This document shows positions 1 to 12,320 of a stretch of 64,000 nt of DNA, piece by piece. A program made the translations under genes and the position numbers. Numbering within the stretch: position 1 is the first letter of the stretch; each line of letters begins with the position of its first letter. This DNA comes from Golubevia sp. BC0850 (taxonomy: Eukaryota; Basidiomycota; Exobasidiomycetes; Golubeviales; Golubeviaceae): assembly GCA_012976225.1 (NCBI GenBank), contig JAAVVG010000001.1, positions 124,001-188,000 of the forward strand. Direction: 5' to 3'. Under the pieces are notes generated by a model that saw only the letters and a program-made list of their open reading frames with translations, did no database searches and was not told the DNA's origin.

Positions 1-138
1 CTGACAATTTGTCGTCTTGGCATGTCTTGATCATCAATATTTAATACATAGATTTAACATTTGCAGCCATTACTTTTGTTGCTTTAGGGTGTGCAGATGA
101 CAAGAAAAGAGCTCGTTCCTTTGAGCCAGATCCAATCT
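1..138. other. Window edge and 3' flank of CFT1
   Basis: This stretch lies downstream of the CFT1 stop codon on the minus strand. It probably holds that gene's 3' untranslated region and terminator. I see no coding signal in it. Confidence 0.4.
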
Positions 139-3100
139 TCAAACAGACTTCCAGCTGGATCTCATTTCAGCCAGTTCCCTTAAGATCTGATCTGGACCAT
201 CGCAGCCTGGCAGAGTGCGAGATAGCTCGACCATCTGGGGACGAGACATGGATTCGAAGGCTGTCAGGAGAGAGGCGTCGAGAATTCCTTTGGTGAGAGA
301 TCGTGGTACCGTTTCATTTCGGACGGTTCTGAAAGTTGGAGAGAAAGAGAAGACAAAGAGAGAAGAAAGATGTGTTTCTTCGTAAGTTGAACAGAGCCTC
401 TTAATATGCTGGCAAGAAAATGGGGTTTCAACTCACCGGAAAGCTCGAGGATTCAATCCACCAGTGTGCTGAGCACTACGAACCAAAGACCCTTGAAGTA
501 ACTGTAATCGTTTGAAAACGAGCTCATCGATTGGAACAACAGCTTCAAGGGACCCATTAGTCATAGAGAGAACGACTTCAGAAGTTAAAGAAGGTCCTCC
601 TTCAGAGACCGGTTTCCCTGGAACGACCAGAGAAGAGACGACGTTTGACGTACTCTGGAACTCAGTTCTTAGAAGGAGTTTTTGTCCACTTTGGCTTGTT
701 GGGACAGTTGGACCGTACTCTAGAAGTCGAAGAACTTCATCAGCTCCAGAAGAGAGGAAACCGACTTCATTCTCATGAACCAGGAAGTTGACCGAGGTAC
801 ATTCCATTTCGTTGTGATCCTTCCCTAAGAGAATGAGTCGGCAAGGCTCCTCCTGGAAAGCGACGAACCAGACGCTTTTCTTGACATCTCCTAGAAGGAG
901 GAAGTTCTTGAGTCTTCGAAGACAACTGATTTGATAAGGCACGTCGATGAAAGCTACTGTGACCATCCAATCATCAGATTCGAGCGATCGAACGAAGAGC
1001 TAGAAAAGGGCAAGGAATGAGAGCGGGCTAGTCAGTGCACGAGATAGCAACGTGAAGGCAAAGGTGTTAGGCCGCGCAAGCGACTTAGAAACCCACCTTC
1101 TGACCAATGACGGTCAAGATATATCCGTTAATGTCTGCCAGAGCTGTGATTGGAGCTTTGGATTCCTCTTTACAGACCAGCTTGAGAGCAAAGCGACAAG
1201 TTGGGTCATCAGGAGGAGCAACGATTTCCACAACATCGAAGATGTAAGTCTGTTGAGAGAACAGGAATGAAAAGCTAGTCAATAGTAAAACGCTTCGATC
1301 TCTGGATCATCGAAAAAGCACTAACCGATCCTCTGGAGGGTCTGTCCTCTCCATTGACAATGATGGTTCCAGCAGCGATGTAATCCTTCTTTCCAGAAAC
1401 CGTACTCTGAGTTTTCAAAGACAGAATCTCCAAACAAGTCACAATCTCGTTCCGTTCGAACTCGTACCCATGGACCGGTTCTGAGGTTCCATCGGCGAAG
1501 AGTTCTAGGCAACCAGTCTGAGAGAAAGTTGGAGCTGGTTCGGCGGAGGGATCCTTGATTGCAGTCATCTCTTCCGCGTCGAAGAGAGCCCACGGAGTGT
1601 CGTAGAGGGCAGAGGTGACAACTGTTCCAGTAGCTAGATGACCTAGAATCTTGGTTTGGGTACGTCCAACACGAACTGATCGAGTTGGCAGACCGAGGTC
1701 GTAGTTGTGAGCAGGGAGGGAGGCGAAGAAAGTCTGCGTTGTAAAAGCAAAGAGGCAAATTAGAATATTCTGTGGGGAATGCTGATAGCGCTGGAGATAG
1801 TCAGAACTCACCTTTGAGTCTTGAGAGAAGACAAACTTTTGTCTAGACTCCCCACTGAAATCGTTCCATCTCAACGTAAGAGGAGAGAAGCTTTCGAACC
1901 CATCTTCCCTACTCTCCACGAAAGTCACTCCACCTTTTCTAGGTTTGAAGATCCACCCAGGATTGCTACCGAGAACAGCAATGCCATTTGAAGCTCCAGT
2001 TTCTTTCTCGCTGAAGCCGAAAGATTCGAACGCGGAAAGCCTAGACCTCGGCTGCTCTGCATCAGATCCATTTGGAGGAGAAGGGACTCGTGAGGAGGTA
2101 GACAATTGATGAGAGAAGACTTTGTTGAAAGTCAAGGAGAGAAGGGACGAAGCTGTTTCCGAAAACGAATTTGCTTCGTAAACAGTCAGCAAATCGTTAT
2201 CGAACAGCACTGTCAAATGGGGATGTCCACCGATTGAGGAGAAGATAGCATCGGCTATCTTGATCGAAGGAATTCTTTCGTCTCCTTCTTGACTTTCACC
2301 GCTCTCTAGTTGAGACGGAGAGAATTTGAGAGTAGAGCAAGACCAAAGTAGGTTGAGATCAGGTAGGGAATAAATCTCCAAAGTCGAATCCACTCTTGTG
2401 AGGATCAGGTACTTCAAAGAGATAGGGCCGGAAGAGTGTTTGCTGACTGTGAAATTGTCTTCTCTCACTCCGTTCATTTTGATGTCTTCGCTTTGAGGTT
2501 CACCATCTCCATAGTCCACCTGTTCTTCCTCTTGATCCATGAGGTCGACCACGTTCGTGGTGGCCGGTTCCATTGCTTCATCCTTTGAAATCTTTGGAGT
2601 CTCGACCGTTTTCGAATTGAGTTCGAGCTGAAAGTATCTATCCTCGAATATTGAAGAAGATAGACAGGGGTTGGAGGAAGCTAGACTTGTTGGATTCAGC
2701 GCCTTGAGCTCCTCCGAGTAAAGCTCTACCAGAATGGCCGACCCATCGTTCAAAATGCAGGAACCGAAAGAGCAGCTGAAGGCTGCTGACTTGATTTGAT
2801 CTGAAGGAGAGAAGGTAGATAAAACTTTTCCCTCTCGATCCAAAAGTTCGAGGCTGTGACTACTCGCTCTGACGAAGCTTCCATTCGAGAAAGAGGGAGA
2901 GACAGATAGAGTCAAACCATCCAGAGCCTTGACTCCTGAGATGTCTCCTTTGGAATTTAAGGTGAAGAGAGAGGAGTGTTCACTCCCAGAGGCTAGCATC
3001 CTAACAGAATCGTTTTCGATCGATCCTAGTTCCCAGAGCCCACTCGAGGCTTCAACTTCGAGGTTCCTCTTTGATCTAGAGGCTATCCGAGGTTCCAAAT

Positions 3101-5475
3101 AGGTGATGCCTCCTCCACTTCCTGTTCCAGTAGCAGCGACAGTGACCGAGGTTGCCTCTTCATTTCCCAACTCATTCTCTTCTCGAAGGAGCGTCAGACT
3201 CAAATCCCTGATAGAGCCCAAGCCGGGCAGAGAATCGCACTTGACCAATCGATAGCTTTGAGGAGAAGTGAAAGCAGCTGACATTAGAGGATGAGCAGCT
3301 GATGTCAAGTCGTCACCTCCTCCAGCCAGTCCTGACGGAACTGATGCATCTCCGTATAGATCTTTCGAAGAGTGGAAAAAAAGAGAAGAGAAGCTCAGAA
3401 CAATAGTCAAGGAAGAAAAGGCAATTTCAGCTTTTGAACTCACCCATGTCATCATCTAGATCTATTCCCTCTTCAGCCTTGATCGTCGGATGGAGCAGCT
3501 CTGAGGAGGCTACGCCGTTCGTAGCTTCTTCTAGACCACTTGAATGATCACCCTCTACTCGTAGAAGAGTTCCATTTCCGACGAGAGATCCACAGTAGAT
3601 GTAAGTATCTTGTTGCTCTCCATTCTCTGAATTCGGTTCATCTAGAGGCAGGATTGAAATTGTCGAGCTGGGAAGCAGAGGAGGCTCCATCGCAGTCAAC
3701 TTGGAGAGATTTAAACCTGATAAGAATCTGCCCTCCGTCTTGAGCTGAACAGTATAGGCACTGCCATCAGCCAGGAATAGAAGAGCGATTGAAGGATGAG
3801 GTTTCAAATTGGTCTCTTCTGTCTCTGCGGTATTCTGAATTGCCTTCTTCTTTCCTTTTGAAGTGGAAGCAGAACCTTCATTAATCCCATCAGTGGGAAA
3901 GATGAGAGTTGAGTTCTGGAGGTCGATAGTTCCATCTCTTTCTGTTGAAATCGTTCGTTCTTGAAGTTGGTTCGATTGAGGAGGGTTCCAATGAGGCAAT
4001 TTTAGTTTACTAGTATGCTCTAACCAGGAGTTGACTGCTAAACCTTTGATGTTTGATTCTTGGTCCACATGAATGATACAACTTGGAGTGATTAGAAGGA
4101 CTCCTCCGATTGATTTAGGACAAGCCTTCAAATAGAGAGAATCGTAAGGTAAATTTTTCCTTTCCATTAAGATTGGATGATGTCCACCTCCAACTTTCGA
4201 GCTTCCTAAATCTAAGTCTAGCGTGATCATGTAAATTGAACAGGTATCCACCTTGTCTATCAGAGAGGACGTCCAAGTTAAAGATTCTTGACAAAGGACA
4301 CCTAGAGTAGGTTTCTGAAATCCTGGAAGAAAGATCGCATCTCTAACATTGTTGCTGACAATTTTACTTGAGATTGAAGTCAAACTTAAAACGAATGAAG
4401 GAGAATAAGGTAAATGAGAGGAAAGATTGTCGTTCGTAGAAGTAGTTCCCTTCAAATAATCATCATCGTAAAGATCTAAATCACTTGTACTTTGAAAGAA
4501 AGGTAAGACAGCGAGACTGGAGTTTGGAAGTAGAAGAGTAGCACATCTGTGATTTGGATCCATAGACAAGATCGGTTTGAAGTTCAAAGGTAATCCGAGA
4601 GAAAGTTGAGGTGCTCGTTCGTAAGTGTGAATTGACACTGTGATCAGGTCTGACAGTGAATCGTTCCATTCCATTAATGATAGCTTTGCATCCTTAAAGC
4701 TGATTAGAAGTCGATCTCTGGAATCTTCAGAGGAAGCTATCGTTCGAACTCTTTCAAGTCCTGTGATGCAACCAAAGAGAGAATGCGTTCGAAGGTGGAA
4801 GAGCTGCAGAGGAGACGAAGTGAATGCAGACCAAAGAAGAGTGAATTTGATCAGTGGAAGTTCGTACCTTCGGAAAGCAGAGCTCTGCCCATCAGAGATG
4901 AAGGTCGGACATGCAGGGACACCCAAGACTTGGCCTGGCTTCTATCTTGGCCATTCAGCTTTCTGACACGACCTTCTATTCACTCTGATTTCACGTTACA
5001 GTGATTCTAGAACCGAAAGCAAGGATAGCTATCCAGTACAGGAGCTGAGCGTTTCTAGAAGATAACACAGTTCCAATCTTGACTGGAGCTCCATCAACCG
5101 AAGCAAGGGGACAGATGAACGCATTGGGTTCCAGCCAGAGTAAAGATACTTCTCCCCTAGAGTCGCTCTCTTGATACTGAAGCAGCATGTACTCACCTGA
5201 GCTTGTTCTCCATCTTCTCTTTCCTCCTCTTCCTTCCCTTCTCTCCGCTGCTGCTGCCTGCTGTTTCCATCCCTCTGGCCTCCGCCTCTGACCTCCCAGA
5301 CAGATATTCTGTCATCTCTTGCTGTCACTAAATGTGATCGAAGTCTTCCGTTGATGTGACTGAGGGAGGAATGCGAATGAGAAGAGCTGGAAGAAGTGTC
5401 GGTGAAAGAGCACGCCACTGAAAAGGAAGTGGTTGTAGGCTTCAAGAGCTGTTGATGAATGCAAGAGACTACCAT
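139..5475 (-). CDS. CFT1: Cleavage and polyadenylation specificity factor subunit 1 (CPSF160/Cft1), multi-exon
   Basis: Cft1 is the large beta-propeller scaffold of the nuclear cleavage and polyadenylation factor and helps recognise the poly(A) signal. The N-terminal exon reads MVVSCIHQQLL followed by SHLVTARDDRISVWEVR, as in the first propeller. Two long exons (3427-4926 and 1275-3455) carry the middle of the protein. The C-terminal CPSF_A region is clear: YIFDVVEIVAPP, ITALADINGYILTVIGQK, then SCLRRLKNFLLLGD and KSVWFVAFQEEP. The last exon (about 139-329) joins in frame after GLNPRAFR through a GTGAGT donor near 437 and ends ELAEMRSSWKSV-stop. An acidic, Ser-rich linker sits in the middle, as in other fungal Cft1 proteins. 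The family call is firm; a few internal splice sites were not resolved base by base, and 5475 is the first plausible ATG. Confidence 0.92.
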
Positions 5476-5502
5476 TCGGATTCAGTTCAAGTTTGTTCTT
5501 GT

Positions 5503-6309
5503 TGAAGATTAAGCGAGTGGCGAATGGAGTAAGGTTTGAGAAGATGAAAGTTGTCGAGTTACAGTTTCTTCTCCAACAGCTTCCACTCTCAACCTGAACA
5601 CCGCCTTGCTCCTTCTCCTTCTCTCTCCATCAACTTTACCTCGAAATTATGAACACTGAAGGTGAAGCATATCGTCAACCTCTAAATGTTTTGTGCTCGA
5701 ATCTGAGAACTTTGATCATTCATCTAGATTTTGGAGAAGAAGCCGAACAAGACATGGAGATACCAGCAGGTGTGGAAAGGAGGAAAGTGGGCTTGAGGAA
5801 GCTGGATCTGACAGGGCAGTGTCCCGTTCGAGTTTTTTGGGATCCATTCCTGATATGGAAAGGTAATGAATGAACTGGAGGAATTGAGTCTTTTCGAAGG
5901 TTGGGGTGGTAGCGAGTCAGATATGATTTCTGCGAAAGCACTTTCCTCGACTCTTCTCAACTCCAGGGAAACTCTTCGGAAGATAGTTCTGATAGAAGTG
6001 TCTGAAAAGGGAGAAGACTTACAAAGCTTCAACAATGGATTTGCCTCTATCTTTCCGAACCTTCTATCAATCGATCTTGATGTTGGTTCAGACATTCTCT
6101 GTCTCTTCTCTAGCATCGAGGTTCCTCAACTCCGCTCGTTACGAATTAGATCCGACAATTCAGACCTCCAACCAGCTATGATCTGCATCGACAGCCTCAT
6201 CAAGTCATGCCAGTCTACCTTGAATAGTCTCGAATTGCAGCATCTCAAAACATTCACCCACAACCTGCCCTCTCTCAACTTTCTTTACACTTTGCCTAAA
6301 CTACACTAA
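5503..6309 (+). pseudogene. Decayed leucine-rich-repeat (F-box/LRR-like) gene remnant
   Basis: Plus-strand frames here show a repeating Leu pattern of LRR type: KMKVVELQFLLQQLP, SNLRTLIIHLDF, LRKLDLTGQ, MNELEELSLFEGW, FPNLLSIDLDVG, VPQLRSLRIRSD and STLNSLELQHLKTF. The pieces lie in different frames. There is a stop shortly before 5649 and a frame change near 5866 with no plausible intron to bridge it. No F-box or other partner domain is visible upstream, because CFT1 starts at 5475 on the opposite strand. I read this as a relic of a basidiomycete F-box/LRR-type gene. A real short gene with an unusual intron cannot be excluded. The remnant may extend weakly past 6309, where stops become frequent. 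Confidence 0.45.
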
Positions 6310-8205
6310 TTAGTGTTCACAAACATTACCGAAGGCGGTGGATGCAATGATTGTTGACAGAGTTCTCTAGACATCGGTGCCCAGATCTTCGCTCTCTGAA
6401 CTTTGCCGGAGAAATACGGGAAGAATTCATGAAGAACTCGCCATGGCTACCTGAACTTGAAGGAGAGAGCTAGAAAGGAGAAGGGGAGGTCAAGTCAAGC
6501 TGAAGATGAAGATAGAGACACGTGAAGAAGGGAAGTGAGAAGTGTCAGAGTAAGGTGAGTGGTTAGAGAAATTGAAAGAGTTCGTTGAAAATCCCCATAA
6601 TCACCTTCTGACTGTGCTTCACTCTATGTTGAGTCTGGACAGGTAGAAACAGAGTCTCAACCTATGTTTGGAGATGAAGATTTGAACAATCAGGAAGGAC
6701 TCTCCTAACATCGGTCTCTTCTACCATTTCTTCAAGACGAATTCGAAGAAAATGAAGAAATGCAAGATTCGAATCACCTTCTGTTTCAACAGCTGATCTT
6801 GGATTTCCCATTCAAATCTCAATCTGTGGTTACAAGTAATCGCCACCGAATTCAAGAACGAGGGTCGCAACTGATGCTTTGAATTCTCCTTCCTCTTAGT
6901 GAATCATCATCTCTATTTCAAAACTGCCGTATCATGAGTCTCAACCCACATTGCAACTTTTTTCCTCGTGGTCTTGGTTCCAAATCTTTTTCTTTTTGTG
7001 TCCCCCTTTTCGAAACTCCTTCAATCCTTCCCCATACTTCTGTCTTTTCAACTCCACTTGCCTGTCTTTGTTTTGCTTTCTTCTTTTTATCATCTTTGTG
7101 GCATTGCTCGCGTTTCCACCTTGTCAGTCTACTTCGTCTGAAGCAATCTCTCGAGAGGAGGCCGCAGACCTCTTCCAGTCTTTCGACGATCGGCTTAAAG
7201 CTCACTCAAGAGACCCGATGAGGTACTGACCTATACAGTCTCAGTTTTTGAAGGAAATTGCTGAAGTCGGCGCCAAGGGGAATTTTGCCCTTCAGCTTCC
7301 AGCTCTTCCAGAAGAGAGTCGAGGGAAGCAAGCCCACAGGCTCAAATCGGTCAATGTCTATCTCTGTGCACATCACATTGTATTCTTTGGTCTCATCGTC
7401 TTCAATCTCTTGTTCCAGAGAATTACTTGAATTTGACTCCCTCAGCATCAGCTCCGTCTTCATCCCCAAACCTATTTTTGTGACTTTCCGACGCAGTCAG
7501 CTCTGTCTTTGGCCCTGCACGCTGAATTGATCGAGAACCTTCTTTTGGTTAGGCGATTCCTCCTTCGTTGTCTTCCAAACACCATCAATCATTTTCAACT
7601 TTGCCACTTTACTGAAGAGTAGATCTACCCCTTTCCCTCTTTCAGTGAGTCGAGGAAACGATGAGTGGAAGTTGGATGCAATAGCAGTGACTGCAAGATT
7701 TCTCCCTTCCTGCTGTTCAAGCAGCATCCAAGGTTCCAATCTCGTTCGCCTCTTCCTCTTTCTAATCTCTCCTTCTTCTCCTTCTTTTCTTCTCCCTTTC
7801 TCCCCCTTGTTCCTCCACTTCTACTCATCTCTTCTCTCTCAATCAGTCTCGATCCTAGCATCTTTGCACTGCCAACGGAACCTTCCTCCCTCGCAGCGGA
7901 CTCGTCTCTTACCCGCACCACTGGTAGAAGATCCTCCTCTTCCAATTTGAGCTGGAAGTTGCCTTCAAGAAACGAGTTCGACTTCTTCATCGCCACTACT
8001 CAAAGCAATTACCATCGTTTCTTCAGAGGCCCTCATCTCTTTTCCTTCGTTCTGAGCTGCATTGGGTCTCAATCGCAGACCGCAACATCCGACTCTTTCA
8101 AGCCCTCTCTTGAAGCTTCATCGTCAATCTGAACTCGTCTAAAGTACTGGATCCAACGATTCCCGCATATTGGAATAGCGACTCTGACTCTCAAGTCTCT
8201 TCAGA
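6310..8205. other. Intergenic region with CT-rich upstream sequence of the transcription factor gene
   Basis: No conserved protein is visible in either strand across this 1.9 kb. Open frames at about 6934-7229 and 7665-8132 are low-complexity Ser/Phe/Leu reading of pyrimidine-rich DNA. The tract at roughly 7740-7860 is strongly CT-rich on the plus strand, as often seen in fungal promoters and leaders. It lies upstream of the gene starting at 8206, so it probably contains that gene's promoter and 5' untranslated region. Confidence 0.4.
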
Positions 8206-11200
8206 ATGCCAGCTCAAAGATCCAACACCGGAGCTCTTCCCAATGCTCCCAGAATGGACAGAGCTCCAGTAGAGATCAAACCTCAGAAGGCTTGTGTTAA
8301 TTGCAGAAGATCTAAGGTGAGACACTAGCACTTCTCTATCATCTCATCTTGGCGAAGCGACCAAGTTGTTGATCCTTCCTCTCATTCATCCGTCACCCAT
8401 TCCTCAGGTGAAATGTGTTCACGAAGGTGGGCCTCCTTGTACGAGATGTACTACCAATAAGATCGAATGCAAATTCAGACTCCGAGCTGACGTAAGTCCC
8501 AATCAGAAGGAGACCTTTCTCTTCCTTCTAAATCTATTCCTTTTCGGAAGAAGACCAAGACCCAAATCGCTGATCCTACTTCGCTCTCTAATTTGTGGCT
8601 GCAATAGGATGAAGACTGGCGGGACTGGACGGATGATAGAATCAACAAGCTGAGCATCCGAGTGGATGAAATCTACACGAGAGGTTCCTCTGCTGGTCCA
8701 ACTCCAACTCCAGGACCTTCCTCTCCGTCCATGTCCCATCACTCTAGGTCTATGAGCTATGGAGGTGCTTCAATGGGAGCTCCTGGTGGATTGAATCTTC
8801 CTCCTATTGGTAGTGTAACGAATCCAGGCGGAAATGGAGCCTACCCTTCTTCAGGCGGATGGAATGTGAGTTTCCTTTCCCTTTCCAAAGTCCCTAAGGC
8901 CGCTGAAACCAGTTATGCTGATCGAATCACCTCCTCTACTCCTCATGCTGCTCTCAGTCGCAACCTCCGAATTCAAGAGGTCCTGGCCTACGAGCTCCAG
9001 GTCCTCGAACTGGAATGGAAGCTCCTTCTCCTCAGCAAGCCATGTCACCTCCTCAATCTATGCTTCCACATCGCCCAAGATCTTCTACTGGTAACTCAAG
9101 CAACGGACCAGCTCCTCGTCTTCCTCATCCTTATGGAGCTGCTTCTCCTCGTTCCTCGTCCAATTTTCCTTTCACTGCACATCAATCAACAGCTCAAACC
9201 TATGGCAGTCCAAACATGCGACCTCCGACTCATTATCCATCTCACCCAAATGCTATCGGAAATCAGGGAGACGAAGGTGGCATTGATAGAGAGGATGGAA
9301 CTGGAGGAGTCGGAGGATCTGGAGATCAAGAAGGTGGACACCGTTCACCTAATTCAAGGTCAACCCAGAATGAGAATGGAAACGGAGACGGAGACGGAAA
9401 TGGAAATGGAGAAGGAAGGGAAGGAAATACAAGATCCAATGGTCCTCCACCTCCTTCAGATGTCTTTTCTGGATCTCAGTTGCCGTCTCCCCCTCTACTG
9501 TCACAGCTCTTTGCTCTTTCAAGTCCCTCTAGACCGCTGGTACTTCCTCCAAAAGCTACTTCTCATAGATGGGCTACTGGACAGGGAACTTATGCTAACG
9601 CCAATCTGCTGATTGGACGGGAAGACCCAAGATTGAATGCTATCAGTATGGGAATCGTCCCAATGGCTAGGGCCAGGGCTTTAATGATCTTGTGAGTACA
9701 AATCAATCTTCGACAGCTGAGATTGTACCTCGAAATCGTTAGGTTTGAGAACCTTACTTGATCCCCGGCAGGACTGCCGACGTTCGAATCTAATTCTTTC
9801 CACTTCTTCCTTTCTCCCAGCTTCGCCGATCATCTTCAACAGCATTCGTTCGGATTTCCTTCGTTTCCAGCAAATGAGCAAATGACGCCTCTGATCATCT
9901 CTTCCCTTTTAATGGTCGCCTCAGCTCACGAGCCATCCTCAACTCACTTCTACTCTCCTCTTCTAGCCGAAGTTCTCTCTGCTATCAAGCCAGACGAAGA
10001 AGTCACCGAAGACAAATCTCTAGATCCAGAATTAGGAATCGGTGTCGAAGAGATTACAGGAGCCTGTCTGGCAGCTTCTTGGATGGGCGGAGAGGTAGCT
10101 TGGAGGGTCAGCCGAATTGCAAGATGGTGGGCGTTAAGATACCTTAGCCACTTCGACGTTCCTCAGCCAAGATCGGTCACTCTGGGAGAGTGCCTTCAAA
10201 TCTTACCGACCTTCAGGAGCATAGATCAAGTCGACAAGATGAGAATTTGGCTGATGGCTTACACAACTGAAGCTCAACAATCTTACATGCACGATAGACC
10301 TGCTTTAACTCCTGGGATCTCTCCTGATCATTACATCCAAGCTCTTCGATCTGCATTCACGGAAGGAAGAGTCATTGATCCTCAAACCGGAGTAGATCAT
10401 GCTCTTTCGCCTAGAGGTGCTACTGGAACTTCGATTGGAAAGGTCCCAGAGGCGGATAGAATGTTGACAGCCCATGCTGGACTCATGTTCATCTTGGCTG
10501 GAGCCAGATCTAGATTGAGAGAGATGAGATGGAGGTGGGGAAGAGAAAGGGAAAGAGAGCGGGAGAGAGAGGTGGCAGGTCATCATCCTCTCGGAGTCGA
10601 AGAGCTGCGAGCAACTCAGATAGCAGAGGGAGATGAGCTTCAAAATGCCTGGAAGAGCTGGATGCGCAATCTCGATGTCTTCTGGATAGAAGCCGGATTG
10701 TTCGAAGGTGAGTCGGAATTGTCAGAAGAGAACACAGGCAAGATTGAAAGGTTTGGAAGGATTGGGACGATACGATGTCCTTACCCCAGGTCACTCCTCT
10801 CCCGTTCCCCTTTGACTCTGTACTGAACTCGATTCTCGATTCTCTCCCCCCCCCCCAAGATCTCTCTGCTCCAACAACGTCCGCCTTGGACCTTTCGCTT
10901 TTGAATCATCTAGCTAGGTCCTTACTCGGCTCTCTAGCACTCGATTTCCCTGAGCCAAGCTCTCAACCGAACGCGATGGACATCAGTGAGAGCTCTCCTT
11001 CGGGGAGCGGTCACATGAACGAATCACCCCACTCTCATCATACTCCTGGAGGATCTCATCAAAACTCGGCTCCTTTCTTGCACGCCAGAGCTCCGTCTCA
11101 CGTCTCTTTCTCTGCTCATCCCAATCCCAACATGAGCCCAACTCTACAGCTTGCCCAAGTAGAAATGGTTAGAGCTGGTAAAGACGCTGCAGTGCGGTGA

Positions 11201-11872
11201 GTGTGTAATAGGAATTCGAGCCAAGGGGAGCTAGCGGGTGACTAGCAGAGCAGATCTCAGAGCTTGGATGGGCAGTTTCTGAAATGATCTCATCTCCTGA
11301 CTCACAGAGCCCTAAGAGCTGTTTGTGGAAATGGCGAGTTCCGAGGAGAATGGAGAGAGAGGATTGGCTGGCTTCCGGGCTGGTATCACTATGTGAGTTG
11401 GGCATTTTTTCTTTCTAGATGGACTTCCCTCTCAATGCCTTCTTTGCTGATCTGACCCTTCTTCTCTTACTCCACTCGCTCAGCTTCTGGCTCACTCGGC
11501 TAGTTTCCTACTGATCTTGTTGCATCGTCGATCGACTTTTTTGAGTGCGGGAGAAGTGGATTGTGAGTTTTCTCTGCTGTTCTCATCGCTTGGATTTTCA
11601 ACGTCTTCGTTGTTGGTGTAGGTGACCTTCCTGAGTGAAGAATTTTCGAGGTATGTTCTGAACAATCTCTTTCCTTCCTTCCTTTCCCCCCTTCTTCTCT
11701 CATCACAGCAATCTACACGTTAATGTCGAACTTCACCCAACTCTATCTCTTTGCCATTCAAAGCCATTCTCTCGTCGGAAGTGACAGTGAAAGTGGACCT
11801 CATCCAGCTCTAGTAACCGCTGAAGGATTAGTCAGAGGTATGAGAGGTATCGTTCCTTCCCTCAACGAGTAA
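8206..11872 (+). CDS. Zn2Cys6 fungal transcription factor, multi-exon
   Basis: The start is ATG at 8206; exon 1 ends at 8316 and a 91-nt intron splits the zinc cluster. The spliced cluster reads ACVNCRRSK then VKCVHEGGPPCTRCTTNKIEC, a six-cysteine GAL4-type binuclear zinc domain at about residues 30-57. A basic and linker stretch follows (DEDWRDWTDDRINKLSIRV), then a Pro/Ser/Gly-rich low-complexity region with GNGDGDGNGNGEG. The middle homology region contains ACLAASWMGGEVAWRVSRIARWW-type and WLMAYTTEAQQSYMHDRP segments, typical of the Fungal_trans domain. The last exon ends GMRGIVPSLNE-stop at 11870-11872. The junction around 10708-10750 does not splice cleanly in frame. Nuclear DNA-binding regulator; target genes cannot be inferred. 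Confidence 0.85.
10846..10856 (+). repeat. Poly-C run of 11 inside a transcription factor exon
   Basis: Eleven consecutive C residues encode part of Leu-Pro-Pro-Pro-Gln in the frame that continues to the conserved C-terminal exons. A one-base change in this run would shift the frame, so it is a likely spot for sequencing error or slippage. Confidence 0.8.
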
Positions 11873-12320
11873 AGTCCCACACATCATCAGCGCATCAAAT
11901 CAAAAGTACCAGTCAAGTTCCAAAAGACATTGCTCATAGCTCCTAAGTTCCTATCAGTTCTCGTTAATCATTTTCAGCTATCGGTTCTCCTTGCTTCTCC
12001 TTGCTCCTCCTTACTCCTGCTTCCTGGCTCCTTGTAACCTAGTTCCTTGTTGAAAACGAATCTTACACCTTTGTCTCTCGAAGGGCATCGACATTGCGTG
12101 CAGAGAGATGGGGTGGGAGAGAAGTCAGACGAAGACGTGTGCCAATCAGCTGCAGTCGAGTATCGACCCAAAGAGGAAAAAAAAGGAAAGAAGGATTGAT
12201 TTCGAAACGCAGTCAAGAGAGGGACATTTGAGCAAATTTCGAAGAGAAGAACAAGGGCCAACGATCACTAGAGAATGGAGAAGTAGAGACAGAAAGTGTC
12301 AGTAAATCAGCAGTCGCACC
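11873..12320. other. Convergent intergenic region
   Basis: This stretch separates two genes that point at each other (Zn2Cys6 factor on plus, FRG1-like on minus), so it should hold both 3' ends. Around 11984-12040 there is an imperfect repeat of a CTCCTTGCT-like unit. No coding signal is seen. Confidence 0.4.

Noticed and set aside
6918-7530. Open frames on both strands with hydrophobic or Ser-rich products
   Set aside because: They reflect pyrimidine-rich DNA, lack a family pattern, and a stop interrupts the most protein-like plus-strand frame at 7227-7229 with only implausibly short introns to remove it.
7625-8132. Ser/Phe/Pro-rich frames upstream of the Zn2Cys6 gene
   Set aside because: These are low-complexity translations of the CT-rich upstream region; the real start with a proper zinc cluster is at 8206.
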